Assembly: GCA_044222685.1 (NCBI GenBank)
Contig: JBGAMU010000005.1
Location: forward strand, 1 to 64,000
Direction: 5' to 3'
DNA length: 64,000 bases
From: JAEUPI01 sp044222685
Lineage (GTDB): Bacteria > Pseudomonadota > Gammaproteobacteria > Burkholderiales > Burkholderiaceae_C
Shown: positions 39,529 through 48,163 of the stretch, one piece after another
Layout of the letters: each line of letters starts with the position of its first letter
How positions within the stretch are numbered: position 1 is the stretch's first letter
Notes under the pieces: generated by a model
Database searches by the model: none
Seen by the model: the letters and a program-made list of their open reading frames with translations, nothing else
What the model was told of the DNA's origin: nothing
Made by a program: the position numbers and the translations under genes

Positions 39529-39824
39529 GACTTCGCCAGCAGCGTGAAGTGTTCGACGTGCGGCGGGTTGGCGAAGAACGGGCCGACGATCGCGCGCCAC
39601 TGCGCGAACAGCGGTCCCTGGCGGAAGCCGACCGTGTGGTCCTCCAGCGTGTCCCAGAAGATCATCAGCACGTAGCGCTCGGGACTCTCGATGCCCTTGT
39701 TGACCTTGTAGCCGCGAAAACCCTTGGCCTTGCTGGCCACCGTGGTGATGCCGCGCTGGATGGCTTCGTCGAACGCGGGCTGCTGGCCCGGGGCGACGCG
39801 GATGTCGGCAATCTCGAGAATCAT
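39525..39824 (-). CDS. Antibiotic biosynthesis monooxygenase (ABM) domain protein
   Basis: 99-residue dimeric ferredoxin-like-fold protein. The pattern is MILEIADIRVAPGQQPAFDE, then GFRGYKVNKGIESPERYVLM and FWDTLEDHTVGFRQGPLFAQW. ABM proteins include quinol/anthrone monooxygenases but many have no known reaction. First gene of the peptide/amide run, overlapping the M20 gene. Confidence 0.83.
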   Translation of the reverse strand: MILEIADIRVAPGQQPAFDEAIQRGITTVASKAKGFRGYKVNKGIESPERYVLMIFWDTLEDHTVGFRQGPLFAQWRAIVGPFFANPPHVEHFTLLAKS

Positions 39825-39853
39825 GGGTGCGCTCCTCCGGCTGAAAGGGTTTG

Positions 39854-39897
39854 TTGCCCATGATGCCAGCGCGCCGCAGCGGCTGGCATCGGGGCAA
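39854..39897. terminator. Long two-part hairpin between pobA and the ABM gene
   Basis: Outer stem TTGCCC/GGGCAA and inner perfect 9-bp stem GATGCCAGC/GCTGGCATC (39862-39870 with 39882-39890) around an 11-base loop. It follows the pobA stop on the minus strand. There is no clean T run, so it may act as a terminator or as an mRNA end protector. Confidence 0.5.
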
Positions 39898-39921
39898 ATG
39901 CGCGGCCGCTGGCCGCTGGCA

Positions 39922-41088
39922 CTACAGCGGCAGACCGACGTAGTTCTCGGCCAGCGCCGTCATCGCTGCCTCGGAGTGCACCAGGTAGTCGAGTTCTGCC
40001 CACTGCATCTTGTGGCCGAACGTGCCGTTGTCCGGAAAGTGGTGCATCAGCGAGGTCATCCACCACGAGAAACGCTCGGCGCGCCAGATGCGGCGCAGGC
40101 AGCGCTCGGAGTAGGTATCAATGCCGCGCTCGCTGCCCTTGTAGAAGTCGACCAGCGACATCGACAGGTAGCCCACGTCGGTGGCGGCGAGGTTGAGCCC
40201 CTTGGCGCCGGTGGGCGGCACGATGTGGCCGGCGTCGCCGGCGAGGAACAGGCGTCCGAAGCGCATCGGCTCGGCGACGAAGCTGCGCAGCGGCGCGATG
40301 CTCTTCTCGATCGAGGGCCCGGTGACCAGCTGCGCCGCAGTGGCGGCCGGCAGGCGGCGCTTCAGCTCGGCCCAGAAGGCGTCGTCGGACCATTGCTCCA
40401 CCTGGTCGTCGAGCGAGCACTGCACGTAGTAGCGGCTGCGCGTGCGGCTGCGCTGGCTGCACAGCGCGAAGCCGCGCGGGTGATTCACGTAGATCAGCTC
40501 GTGCGACACCGGCGGCACATCGGCGAGCAGGCCGAGCCAGCCGAACGGGTAGACCTTCTCGTGCAGCGTGATCCTGTCCTTCGGCACGCTGGCGCGGCAG
40601 ACGCCGTGAAAGCCGTCGCAGCCGGCGATGAAGTCGCACACGATCTCGTGCGTCGCGCCGTCCTTCAGGTAGCGAACGACGGGCGCTTGGCCGTCGAAGC
40701 CCTGCACGCGGACGTCGGCCGCCTCGTACACCGTGGGCCGGCCGCTGGCACGGCGGGCGTCCATCAGGTCGCGCGTGACCTCGGTCTGGCCGTAGACCAT
40801 CACCCGCTTGCCGGTCAGCCCGTGCAGGTCGATGCGGTGGCGCTGGTCGTCGAAGCACAGGTCGAAGCCGTCGTGCGGCAGGCCCTCGGCATGCATGCGG
40901 GCGCCGACACCCACCTCGTCGAGCAGGTCCACCGCCACCTGCTCGAGCACGCCGGCGCGGATGCGGCCGAGCACGTAGTCGGCGCTGCGCTGCTCAATGA
41001 TGACGTTGTCGATGCCGGCCTTGCTCAGCAGGGCACCGAGCAGCAGGCCCGACGGGCCGGCGCCGACGATGGCGACTTGGGTACGCAT
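39922..41088 (-). CDS. pobA: 4-hydroxybenzoate 3-monooxygenase
   Basis: NADPH-dependent flavoenzyme making protocatechuate from 4-hydroxybenzoate. The 388 residues match PobA closely: FAD motif VAIVGAGPSGLLLGALLSKA at the start, RIRAGVLEQ (ring-binding Arg region), the DG motif FIAGCDGFHGVCR, YPFGWLGLLADVPP, FALCSQRSRTRSRYYVQC and the GD motif FLAGDAGHIVPPTGAKGLNLA. ATG 41088 has a strong GGAGGAG site. No pobR or protocatechuate dioxygenase genes are in the window. Confidence 0.95.
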   Translation of the reverse strand: MRTQVAIVGAGPSGLLLGALLSKAGIDNVIIEQRSADYVLGRIRAGVLEQVAVDLLDEVGVGARMHAEGLPHDGFDLCFDDQRHRIDLHGLTGKRVMVYGQTEVTRDLMDARRASGRPTVYEAADVRVQGFDGQAPVVRYLKDGATHEIVCDFIAGCDGFHGVCRASVPKDRITLHEKVYPFGWLGLLADVPPVSHELIYVNHPRGFALCSQRSRTRSRYYVQCSLDDQVEQWSDDAFWAELKRRLPAATAAQLVTGPSIEKSIAPLRSFVAEPMRFGRLFLAGDAGHIVPPTGAKGLNLAATDVGYLSMSLVDFYKGSERGIDTYSERCLRRIWRAERFSWWMTSLMHHFPDNGTFGHKMQWAELDYLVHSEAAMTALAENYVGLPL

Positions 41089-41167
41089 GGGGCTCCTCCG
41101 GCCGCTTCGCACGACCTGGGCGACCAATGTACCCAAGATCGCCGGTGGCGCCGGCCTGGCGCCGCGC

Positions 41168-42268
41168 TCAGGCGGCGCGGGCCAGCGGTGCCGGGTCGTA
41201 GACGACGCCGAAGCGGTTGCCGAGGAACTGCTCGAGCCGCACGTCTTCCTGTCGCACGAAGCCAGCCTGCGGCAGCTGGCCTTCGGCCAGCAGATCCACC
41301 ATCGCGCAGGCGCTGCTGGCGGTGGTGACCTGGATCGCGCTTCTCATGCGGCCACCGAGCGGCTGCGCGTAGATCTTGCGCGCATAGGTCTCCTGCAGCA
41401 GGCGGCCGTCGCGCCAGCCGCTGACGGTGACGAAGATCACCACCACGTCCTGCATCGTCGCCGGCACCGCGTGCTCGAGGATGTCCTTCAGCAGGTCGCG
41501 CCGCTCGCGCAGCCGCAGGTCGTTGAGCAGCGCCTTCATGATGGCGGCGTGGCCGGGGTAGCGGATGGTGCGGTAGTTCAACGTGCGCACGCGTCCCTCC
41601 AGCGTTTCGGCCAACGTGCCCAGGCCGCCCGAGGTGTTGAACGCTTCGTAGAGCACACCGTCGAGCGAGAACTCCTCGCGTTCCTCGAGCGCGGGCACCT
41701 CGCAGCGGCGGCCCTCGACGATGGCTTCGCACGGCTCGATGTACTCGTTGATGACCCCTTCGGTGCTCCAGGTCAGGTTGTAGTTCAGCGCATTGCTCGG
41801 ATAGGCCGGCAGCGCGCCGACGCGCATGCGCACGCTGTCGAGCTTGTCAAAGCGCCGCGCCAGATCCGCCGCGACGATGCCGATGAAGCCCGGCGCCAGG
41901 CCGCATTGCGGAATGAACGCGGTGCCGGCGCCTTCGGCCAACTGGCGGATGCGCCGGGTGCTGGCCACGTCTTCGGTCAGATCGAGGTAGTGGGTGCCGG
42001 CGGCCCGCGCGGCCTCGGCGACGGATACCGTCAGGTCATAGGGCGCCGCACTCAGCACGGCAAAGCAGCCGTCGAGCGCGCGTCGAAGCGCATGCGGATC
42101 GGTAGCGTCGAGCAGCTGGGTCCGCACGTCGGCGTCGGCGCCGGTCAGCGACGGTTTCGACTGGTCGGCCAGTGTCACGGCATAGCCGCCGCCCGGCGCG
42201 TGGGCCAAAAGGTCGGCGGCCACCTGGCCGATCTTGCCGGCGCCGATGACGAGGATGGACTTGCTCAT
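41168..42268 (-). CDS. Saccharopine dehydrogenase-family oxidoreductase
   Basis: 366-residue NAD(P)-binding protein: ILVIGAGKIGQVAADLLAHA at the start, then CGLAPGFIGIVAADLARRF and LTWSTEGVINEYIEPCEAI typical of the family's C-terminal domain. Members include saccharopine reductase and lysine 6-dehydrogenase; the single-enzyme context with a divergent Lrp regulator favours an amino-acid (perhaps lysine) dehydrogenase, but this is inference. ATG 42268 follows GGGAG. Confidence 0.85.
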   Translation of the reverse strand: MSKSILVIGAGKIGQVAADLLAHAPGGGYAVTLADQSKPSLTGADADVRTQLLDATDPHALRRALDGCFAVLSAAPYDLTVSVAEAARAAGTHYLDLTEDVASTRRIRQLAEGAGTAFIPQCGLAPGFIGIVAADLARRFDKLDSVRMRVGALPAYPSNALNYNLTWSTEGVINEYIEPCEAIVEGRRCEVPALEEREEFSLDGVLYEAFNTSGGLGTLAETLEGRVRTLNYRTIRYPGHAAIMKALLNDLRLRERRDLLKDILEHAVPATMQDVVVIFVTVSGWRDGRLLQETYARKIYAQPLGGRMRSAIQVTTASSACAMVDLLAEGQLPQAGFVRQEDVRLEQFLGNRFGVVYDPAPLARAA

Positions 42269-42381
42269 GGCGTGCTCCCGATGACGATGGCCTCGATTGT
42301 CGAATAGGGTCGTGCAGAACGGACAGTTCAGCCAGACGAATAGCTGTGAATGGATCGGCATATCGACGACAATGATCGGCA

Positions 42382-42822
42382 ATGAGCCGATCGCCACTCG
42401 ACGACACCGACCGCGCGCTGATCGCGTTGCTGCGCGAGAACGCTCGTGCGCCGACCGCCGAACTGGCGCGCCGCCTGAAGCTCTCGCGCACCACGGTGCA
42501 GAGCCGATTGGCGCGGCTGGAGCGCAGCCGCGCGATCGCCGGCTACACCGTCACCGCGCCGGCCGACGAAGAAGCAGCGCTAGTCCGTGCTCACATCCTG
42601 ATCACGCTCGAGCCCCGGAAGTCGGCGTCGATCGAGGCCGCGTTGAGGCGCATACCCGAGCTGCGCACACTGCATTCGGTGAGCGGCCCGTTCGATTTGA
42701 TCGCCATCGTGGCGGCCACTTCGATCGGCGAGCTGGACGCCCTGATCGACCGCATCGGCCAGCTCGATGGCGTCGAGCGCACCACCTCGGCGATCGTGCT
42801 GTCCACGCGCATCCAACGCTGA
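42382..42822 (+). CDS. Lrp/AsnC-family transcriptional regulator
   Basis: 146-residue regulator. N-terminal HTH LDDTDRALIALLRENARAPTA ... LKLSRTTVQSRLARLERS, then a RAM domain binding an amino-acid effector (LHSVSGPFDLIAIVAATS). It is divergent from the dehydrogenase gene 113 bases away, so it probably controls that gene and itself. The shared region has CGAATAG repeated 36 bases apart (42301, 42337). Confidence 0.92.
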   Translation: MSRSPLDDTDRALIALLRENARAPTAELARRLKLSRTTVQSRLARLERSRAIAGYTVTAPADEEAALVRAHILITLEPRKSASIEAALRRIPELRTLHSVSGPFDLIAIVAATSIGELDALIDRIGQLDGVERTTSAIVLSTRIQR

Positions 42823-42885
42823 CGCGAAAGACCGGTTTGCCGCAGCGGGCCGGCATCGGGCGCGGCAGACTGCCCAACCGCCGGT

Positions 42886-42913
42886 TCAAGTTTGCGCACT
42901 TGTTTGCCGATCT
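42886..42913 (+). promoter_or_regulatory. Possible sigma28-like promoter before the HD-GYP gene
   Basis: TCAAGTTT, 12 bases, GCCGATCT compared with the FliA consensus TAAAGTTT-N11-GCCGATAA. The spacing is one base long and three positions differ, so this is tentative. It lies about 49 bases before the HD-GYP start. Confidence 0.3.
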
Positions 42914-42961
42914 AGCCCCAGTGCCGGTTCATTCCGGGTCGGCCGTCTAGCAGGTATCCAG

Positions 42962-44290
42962 ATGTCGGCAAGCATCGGCGTCAACGAGCTTCGTGTCGGA
43001 ATGTTTGTCCACCTCGACTTGGCGTGGTGGGCGCATCCATTCGCGCTGTCGAGCTTCAAGATCACGTCGGCCGACCAGATCGCGACCATTCGCGGCCTGG
43101 GGCTGGACCGCGTGCGCTGGAGTCCGGAAAAGAGTTCGCTCGACAACGAAGAGCCTGCGCCGGACGCGGCCGCACCCGCGCCTGCGGTCGATGCCGAAGG
43201 CGGCGAGATCGCCCCCGCAGCGGCCGTGCCGTCGCTGGACGCGCTGATAGAGTCCGTCGAGCAACGCCGCCAGCGCGAGCAGCGCGAACAACTCGCCGCG
43301 CAGCGCGAGGCCGGCCGTGTCTGCACCCGCCAGTACAACGAGGCCGCGCGCGCCTGGAAGGCGGCCGCCGAGCAGGCGCTGCAGCACCCCGAGTCCGCGC
43401 GCGAAGCCACCGTCGGCCTGACACGCGCGCTGCTCGGCAAGATGATGGTCGACGGCGAGGTCTGCATCCGCGTGCTTTCCGAGGTGCAGGGAGACCGGCC
43501 GACCGCACATGCGCTGAACGTGGCCGTCATCTCGATGCTGATGGGCCGTGTGTTCGGCTTCAACGACGCCGAGATGCTCGACGTCGGCGTCGGCGCGTTG
43601 CTGCATGACATCGGCAAGTTCGAGCTGCCCGACCGCGCCCGCCATGTCGATCCGCAGTCCACCGCGGCCGAAGTCGCGCTCTATCGTGAACACGTGGCGC
43701 GGGGCGTGGCCCAGGGCAAGCGCATGGGGCTGACACCCGGCGCGCTGCTGGTGATCGGCCAGCATCACGAGATGGCCGACGGCAGCGGCTTCCCGCTGCG
43801 TTTGAACGTCGACCGCATGAGCGGAGCCGCACGCATCGTCTCGCTGGTCAACCGCTACGACAACCTGTGCGACCCGGCGCAGGCCGCGCACGCGTTGACT
43901 CCGCACGAGGCGCTGTCGCTGATCTTCGCGCAGACGCGCAGCAAATACGACGCCTCGATGCTGAACGCATTCATCCGCATGATGGGTGTCTATCCGCCCG
44001 GCTCGGTGGTGCAGCTCACCGATGACCGCTACGCGCTGGTCACCAACGTCAACTCCACACGTCCGCTGAAGCCGCGTGTGCTGGTCTACGACCCTGCTGT
44101 GCCGGTCGAGGACGCGCTGCACCTCAACCTCGAGCATCACTCGGACGTCGGCATCCGTCGCAGCCTGCGGCCGCAGCAGCTGCCGGCGCCGGCGCTGCAC
44201 TACCTGTCGCCGCGGCAGCGGGTGATCTACTTCTTCGAGCCCGCGGTCGCCGCGGCCAACTCCGACTTCGGCCAGGAGCTGGCTGCGTGA
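42962..44290 (+). CDS. HD-GYP domain protein (c-di-GMP phosphodiesterase type)
   Basis: 442-residue protein. An N-terminal DUF3391-like region (VNELRVGMFVHLDLAWWAHP) is followed by an Ala/Pro/Glu-rich linker and coiled coil (about 70-135), then the HD-GYP domain: HD pair H215/D216 in LLHDIGKFELP and H268/H269/D273 in HHEMADGSGFP. The usual GYP is GFP here. The metal-binding His and Asp residues I can identify are kept, so phosphodiesterase activity is plausible. The downstream GGDEF-EAL gene starts within its stop codon. Confidence 0.9.
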   Translation: MSASIGVNELRVGMFVHLDLAWWAHPFALSSFKITSADQIATIRGLGLDRVRWSPEKSSLDNEEPAPDAAAPAPAVDAEGGEIAPAAAVPSLDALIESVEQRRQREQREQLAAQREAGRVCTRQYNEAARAWKAAAEQALQHPESAREATVGLTRALLGKMMVDGEVCIRVLSEVQGDRPTAHALNVAVISMLMGRVFGFNDAEMLDVGVGALLHDIGKFELPDRARHVDPQSTAAEVALYREHVARGVAQGKRMGLTPGALLVIGQHHEMADGSGFPLRLNVDRMSGAARIVSLVNRYDNLCDPAQAAHALTPHEALSLIFAQTRSKYDASMLNAFIRMMGVYPPGSVVQLTDDRYALVTNVNSTRPLKPRVLVYDPAVPVEDALHLNLEHHSDVGIRRSLRPQQLPAPALHYLSPRQRVIYFFEPAVAAANSDFGQELAA

Positions 44291-46428
44291 CCACACGATC
44301 CGCCCGCGCACGCCCGGCCGGACCCGCGGCGACCCGCGGTTCACGGGTTCCTGTGCAGCAGGCCTGGCTCGCGATGCTGGCCGCCATGAGCGAGCCGGCC
44401 TGGATCGTCGATGCGCGCAGCCTGCGCCTGCTCGGCATCAACCCACCCGCCCTGGCGCTGTTGAAACTGGCCGACGATGCCGGCGGGCGGCTCGACGCGC
44501 TGGCGCTGGCCGGATCGCCGGAGGACCTGGCCTTCTGGGACGACGTGAAGAGCGGCCGTGTGGCACGCCTGGATTCCGAGTCGGTCGCGATGACAGCCGA
44601 CGGCCAGCTGCTGCAGGTGCAGCGATGCATCGCGCCGCTGGCCTGCGGCTCGGCCGCGGCGACGCATTTCCTGGTGACTGTGCACGACCGCACCCAGGTG
44701 CTGCGTGAGCAGACCGAACGCGAGACGCTGCTGGCCGAACTGCAGGCGACGCTGGAGTCGACTGCCGACGGCATCCTCGTCACCGACCTGGCCGGCCGCA
44801 TCCGAGCCTTCAACCGCCGCTTTGCGCAGCTGTGGGGCATGCCGGAGGACCTGCTGTCCGAGCGGCACGACGACGCGGTGTTCGACTGGATGCGGCGCAG
44901 CGTCACCGACTCGCGCGGCTATCAGCGCCGGCTGGCGGGGCTGCAGGAGTCGGCCCTGATGCGGGTCAGCGAGTCGATCCTGCTGCTGTCGGGGCAGACG
45001 CTCGAGATGGTGACGCAGCCGCAGGTGAGCCGCGGCCGGCCGATCGGCCGGGTCTGGGCATTTCGCGACCGTACCGAGCTGGTCAGCGCCGATCGCCGCA
45101 TCGAGGCGCTGACGACGACCGACGCGCTGACCGGGCTGCCGAACCGGCGTCATCTGGGCGACGCGCTCGACCTGGCCCTGTCGCATGCCCGCCGCGACAG
45201 CTCGACCTTCGCGTTGTTGCTGCTCGATCTGGACCGCTTCAAGCAGATCAACGACAGCCTGGGTCTGGCGACCGGCGACCGCGTGCTGGTGGAGGTGGCC
45301 GACCGCATCAGGACCTGCATGCGTCAGGGCGATCTGCTGGCGCGCATCGGCGGCGACCAGTTCGCGCTGCTGGTACACCAGGCCGATCTGCGCGGCGCCG
45401 AGGCCGCTGCCGCCCGCGTGCTCGAGGCCACAGGCCGCGCCCACACGCTGGAAGGCACCCAGTTCACGCTGACGTGCAGCGTGGGTATTGCGCTGTACCC
45501 CGCCGACGGCACCGAAGGCGGCACGCTGCTGCGCCACGCCGAGACCGCGATGCAGCGGGCCAAGCAGGGCGGCCGGGCGGCCTACCGGTTCCATCAGCCG
45601 ACGCAGGACGCCGACCTGCGCGAGCGCATGCGCCTCGATCATGCGATGCGGCAGGCGCTGGCGGCCAACCGCTTTCGGCTGGCGTACCAGCCGCAGGTCG
45701 ACATCGCCAGCGGCGCCATCGTCGGCGCCGAGGCGCTGATCCGCTGGCGCGACCCCGAGCTCGGCGACGTGTCGCCGGCACGCTTCATACCCGTGGCCGA
45801 GGAATCGGGCTTCATCATCGCGATCGGCGACTGGGTGCTCGGGCAGGCGGTGCGCCAGGCGGCCAGTTGGCGCAGCAGTGGCATGCCGCTGCCGGTGGCG
45901 GTCAACGTGTCGGCGCTGCAGTTTCAGCAGGCCGACTTCGTCGACCGTGTCGCCGCGGCGCTGCGCAGCGCCGATCTGCCGGGCGGGCTGCTCGAGCTCG
46001 AGCTGACCGAATCGATCCTCGTGCGCGACGCCGGCGATGCGCTGCAACGGTTGCATTCGCTGGCCCACCTGGGCGTGCGGCTGGCGATCGACGACTTCGG
46101 CACGGGCTACTCGAGCCTGGCGTACCTGAAGCGCTTTCCGATCGAGAAGCTCAAGATCGACCGCAGCTTCATTCGAGGCGTGCCGGGCGACGGCAGCGAC
46201 GCCGGCATCGTGCACGCGATCATCCAGATGGCTCGGGCGCTCAATCTGAAGGTCATCGCCGAAGGCGTGGAGACCGAGGCGCAGCGCCAGTATCTGGCGC
46301 GCGAAGGCTGCGACATGCTGCAGGGCTTCCTTTTCGCGCCGGCGCTCGACCCGTTTAGCTTCGAGGAACGCCTGAACGGACAGTCGCCAATCAACCGGCG
46401 TCGTCTGCGGGTCGTCGGCGACGACTGA
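44287..46428 (+). CDS. PAS-GGDEF-EAL protein (c-di-GMP signalling)
   Basis: 713 residues with a GTG start overlapping the HD-GYP gene by 4 bases. Two PAS-like sensor regions (about 25-130 and 150-265), then a GGDEF domain whose active-site loop reads GGDQF (355-359), then an EAL domain with intact EAL (482-484), DDFGTGYSSLAYL and KIDRSFI. The Glu-to-Gln change probably weakens or removes cyclase activity, leaving a GTP-binding regulatory domain and an active phosphodiesterase. No transmembrane segment, so it is cytosolic. Confidence 0.93.
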   Translation: MTTRSARARPAGPAATRGSRVPVQQAWLAMLAAMSEPAWIVDARSLRLLGINPPALALLKLADDAGGRLDALALAGSPEDLAFWDDVKSGRVARLDSESVAMTADGQLLQVQRCIAPLACGSAAATHFLVTVHDRTQVLREQTERETLLAELQATLESTADGILVTDLAGRIRAFNRRFAQLWGMPEDLLSERHDDAVFDWMRRSVTDSRGYQRRLAGLQESALMRVSESILLLSGQTLEMVTQPQVSRGRPIGRVWAFRDRTELVSADRRIEALTTTDALTGLPNRRHLGDALDLALSHARRDSSTFALLLLDLDRFKQINDSLGLATGDRVLVEVADRIRTCMRQGDLLARIGGDQFALLVHQADLRGAEAAAARVLEATGRAHTLEGTQFTLTCSVGIALYPADGTEGGTLLRHAETAMQRAKQGGRAAYRFHQPTQDADLRERMRLDHAMRQALAANRFRLAYQPQVDIASGAIVGAEALIRWRDPELGDVSPARFIPVAEESGFIIAIGDWVLGQAVRQAASWRSSGMPLPVAVNVSALQFQQADFVDRVAAALRSADLPGGLLELELTESILVRDAGDALQRLHSLAHLGVRLAIDDFGTGYSSLAYLKRFPIEKLKIDRSFIRGVPGDGSDAGIVHAIIQMARALNLKVIAEGVETEAQRQYLAREGCDMLQGFLFAPALDPFSFEERLNGQSPINRRRLRVVGDD

Positions 46429-46518
46429 TCGGCCGCTGCGGGCCGGCCAGCTCGGCTGCGGGCAAGGCCGCGCGCAAGTCAGGGTCCGCGACGACACCGA
46501 TTGCGCGCGGCGTGCGTT

Positions 46519-46535
46519 TGTCCGTACAGTGGACA
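46519..46535 (+). promoter_or_regulatory. Inverted repeat TGTCC-N7-GGACA over a -10-like element before the CFA-type gene
   Basis: TGTCC and GGACA flank GTACAGT; TACAGT (46525-46530) is a fair -10 with a weak TTGCGC -35 (46501-46506, 18-base spacer). This looks like a promoter covered by an operator, 25 bases before the gene. Confidence 0.4.
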
Positions 46536-46559
46536 GACCCTCCCGCTCCGCGTGCCGTC

Positions 46560-47807
46560 ATGAACCCGCTCGAGACTCTGGTCGAACGCAAGTTCTCACA
46601 GCTGCAGACTCGCGCGCGGGTCGTGCTTCCCGGTAGACGCAGCATCGGCTCGGCCGACGCGCCGGTGGTGCTGGAACTGAGCGAATACGCGCCACTGGCG
46701 CACCTGGCCGCGGGCCAAGTTGGGCGCTTGGCGCAGGACTATGTCGAAGGCCGCCTGGCGATCCACGGCACCATGCGTGACGTGATGGCGGTGGCCGCGC
46801 AGATGATCGACACCGACCCGACACAGACGCCTGGCGCGCGGTCGTCGTGGTGGCGTGCGCTGATGCGCCACGGCAAATCGCTGGCGCGCCACAGCGTGGA
46901 GGCCGACGCCCGGCAGGTGCAGTTCCACTACGACGTGTCCGACGAGTTCTATGCTCTGTGGCTGGACGCGCGACGCGTGTACTCGTGTGCCTACTACCGC
47001 GAGGCCGGCATGCCGCTGGCGCAGGCGCAGGAGGCCAAGCTCGACCACGTGTGCCGCAAGCTGATGCTGCGCGAGGGCGAGCGCTTCCTCGACATCGGCG
47101 CCGGCTGGGGTGGCCTGTTGCTGTGGGCGGCCGAGCACTACGGCGTGCGGGCCACGGGGATCACGCTGTCGAGGAACCAGCATGCGTTCGTCAACGACCT
47201 GATCGCCCAGCGCGGCCTCACCGGGCGGGTGGAGATGAAGCTGCTCGACTATCGCGCACTGCCCGAGACGCATCCGTGGGACAAGATCGCGTCGATCGGC
47301 ATGTTCGAGCATGTCGGCCGGGCGATGCTGCCCACCTACTTCAGCAAGATCCGCCGTCTGCTCAAGCCGGGCGGGCTGCTGATGAACCATGGCATTACGG
47401 CCGGCGGCACGCGCAACGCCCAGCTCGGCGCGGGCATCGGCGAGTTCATCGAACGCTACATCTTCCCGGGCGGCGAACTGCTGCATGTGTCGCACGTTCT
47501 TCGCGAGATGGCCGACTCAGGACTCGAGCCGCTCGACGTGGAGAACCTGCGGCCGCACTACGGGCGCACGCTGTGGGCCTGGTCGGACGCGCTGGAGTCG
47601 CGTCTGACACGTGCCCTGGAGATCACTGGAGAGCAGGTGGTGCGGGCGTATCGGTTGTACCTCGCCGGATCGGCGATGAGCTTCGAGCGCGGCTGGATCT
47701 CGTTGAACCAGATGCTCGCCGGCCGGCCCAGCGGCGACCTCGACGAAGGCACGATCCGCGGCGCCCAGTCGTCGTATCCGTACCAGCGCGGCTACATGTA
47801 TCGTTGA
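46560..47807 (+). CDS. Cyclopropane-fatty-acyl-phospholipid synthase-family methyltransferase
   Basis: 415-residue SAM-dependent enzyme that modifies unsaturated membrane lipids. N-terminal lipid-binding part (YVEGRLAIHGTMRDV), HYDVSDEFYALWLD, SAM-binding FLDIGAGWGGLLLWAA, GITLSRNQHAFV, IGMFEHVGR and ERYIFPGGELLHVS are family signatures. It may also be a related fatty-acid methyltransferase. ATG 46560 is chosen; an ATG at 46512 would put translation ahead of the likely promoter. Confidence 0.9.
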   Translation: MNPLETLVERKFSQLQTRARVVLPGRRSIGSADAPVVLELSEYAPLAHLAAGQVGRLAQDYVEGRLAIHGTMRDVMAVAAQMIDTDPTQTPGARSSWWRALMRHGKSLARHSVEADARQVQFHYDVSDEFYALWLDARRVYSCAYYREAGMPLAQAQEAKLDHVCRKLMLREGERFLDIGAGWGGLLLWAAEHYGVRATGITLSRNQHAFVNDLIAQRGLTGRVEMKLLDYRALPETHPWDKIASIGMFEHVGRAMLPTYFSKIRRLLKPGGLLMNHGITAGGTRNAQLGAGIGEFIERYIFPGGELLHVSHVLREMADSGLEPLDVENLRPHYGRTLWAWSDALESRLTRALEITGEQVVRAYRLYLAGSAMSFERGWISLNQMLAGRPSGDLDEGTIRGAQSSYPYQRGYMYR

Positions 47808-47830
47808 GGCCTGCAGACCCCGGGTCCACG

Positions 47831-48130
47831 ATGATCTACAAGTTCAAGAGCAAGGCCGCTGCCGATCTCATCATGCTGGGCCCCAACGGCGACCAGCTGC
47901 TGCGCCTGATCGGCCGCGAGCCGCAGACCAAGGGCATCCTGGAGCCGCAGGCGATGTTCGCCGCCATCGCCGACCTGCAGCAGGCCATCACGGCCGAAGA
48001 AGCGCAGCGCGCCGACGACAAGAAGCCGTCGCCGGCCGACCGTGTGGGCCTGCGCCAGCGTATGTGGCCGATGATCGAGATGATGAAACGCGCCCAGGCC
48101 GCTGGCGAACCGATCGTCTGGGGCGTCTAG
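47831..48130 (+). CDS. DUF1840 protein
   Basis: 99-residue cytosolic protein matching the betaproteobacterial DUF1840 family: MIYKFKSKAAADLIMLGPNG at the start, GILEPQAMFAAIADLQQAI in the middle, RQRMWPMIEMMKRAQ near the end. Its role is unknown. It is 23 bases behind the CFA-type gene and 33 before the PEBP gene, and probably shares their transcript. Confidence 0.88.
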   Translation: MIYKFKSKAAADLIMLGPNGDQLLRLIGREPQTKGILEPQAMFAAIADLQQAITAEEAQRADDKKPSPADRVGLRQRMWPMIEMMKRAQAAGEPIVWGV

Positions 48131-48163
48131 CCCGACCTGCGAGAGCAACAGGAACGAAGCGAC

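Noticed and set aside
39854..39897. A sigma54-like site from TGGCAT near 39882
   Set aside because: The required GC of the -12 element is missing at the correct spacing; the sequence is part of a hairpin.
44341..46497. 718-codon minus-strand frame opposite the GGDEF-EAL gene
   Set aside because: Composition is biased and it has no motif; the plus-strand protein has complete signalling domains.
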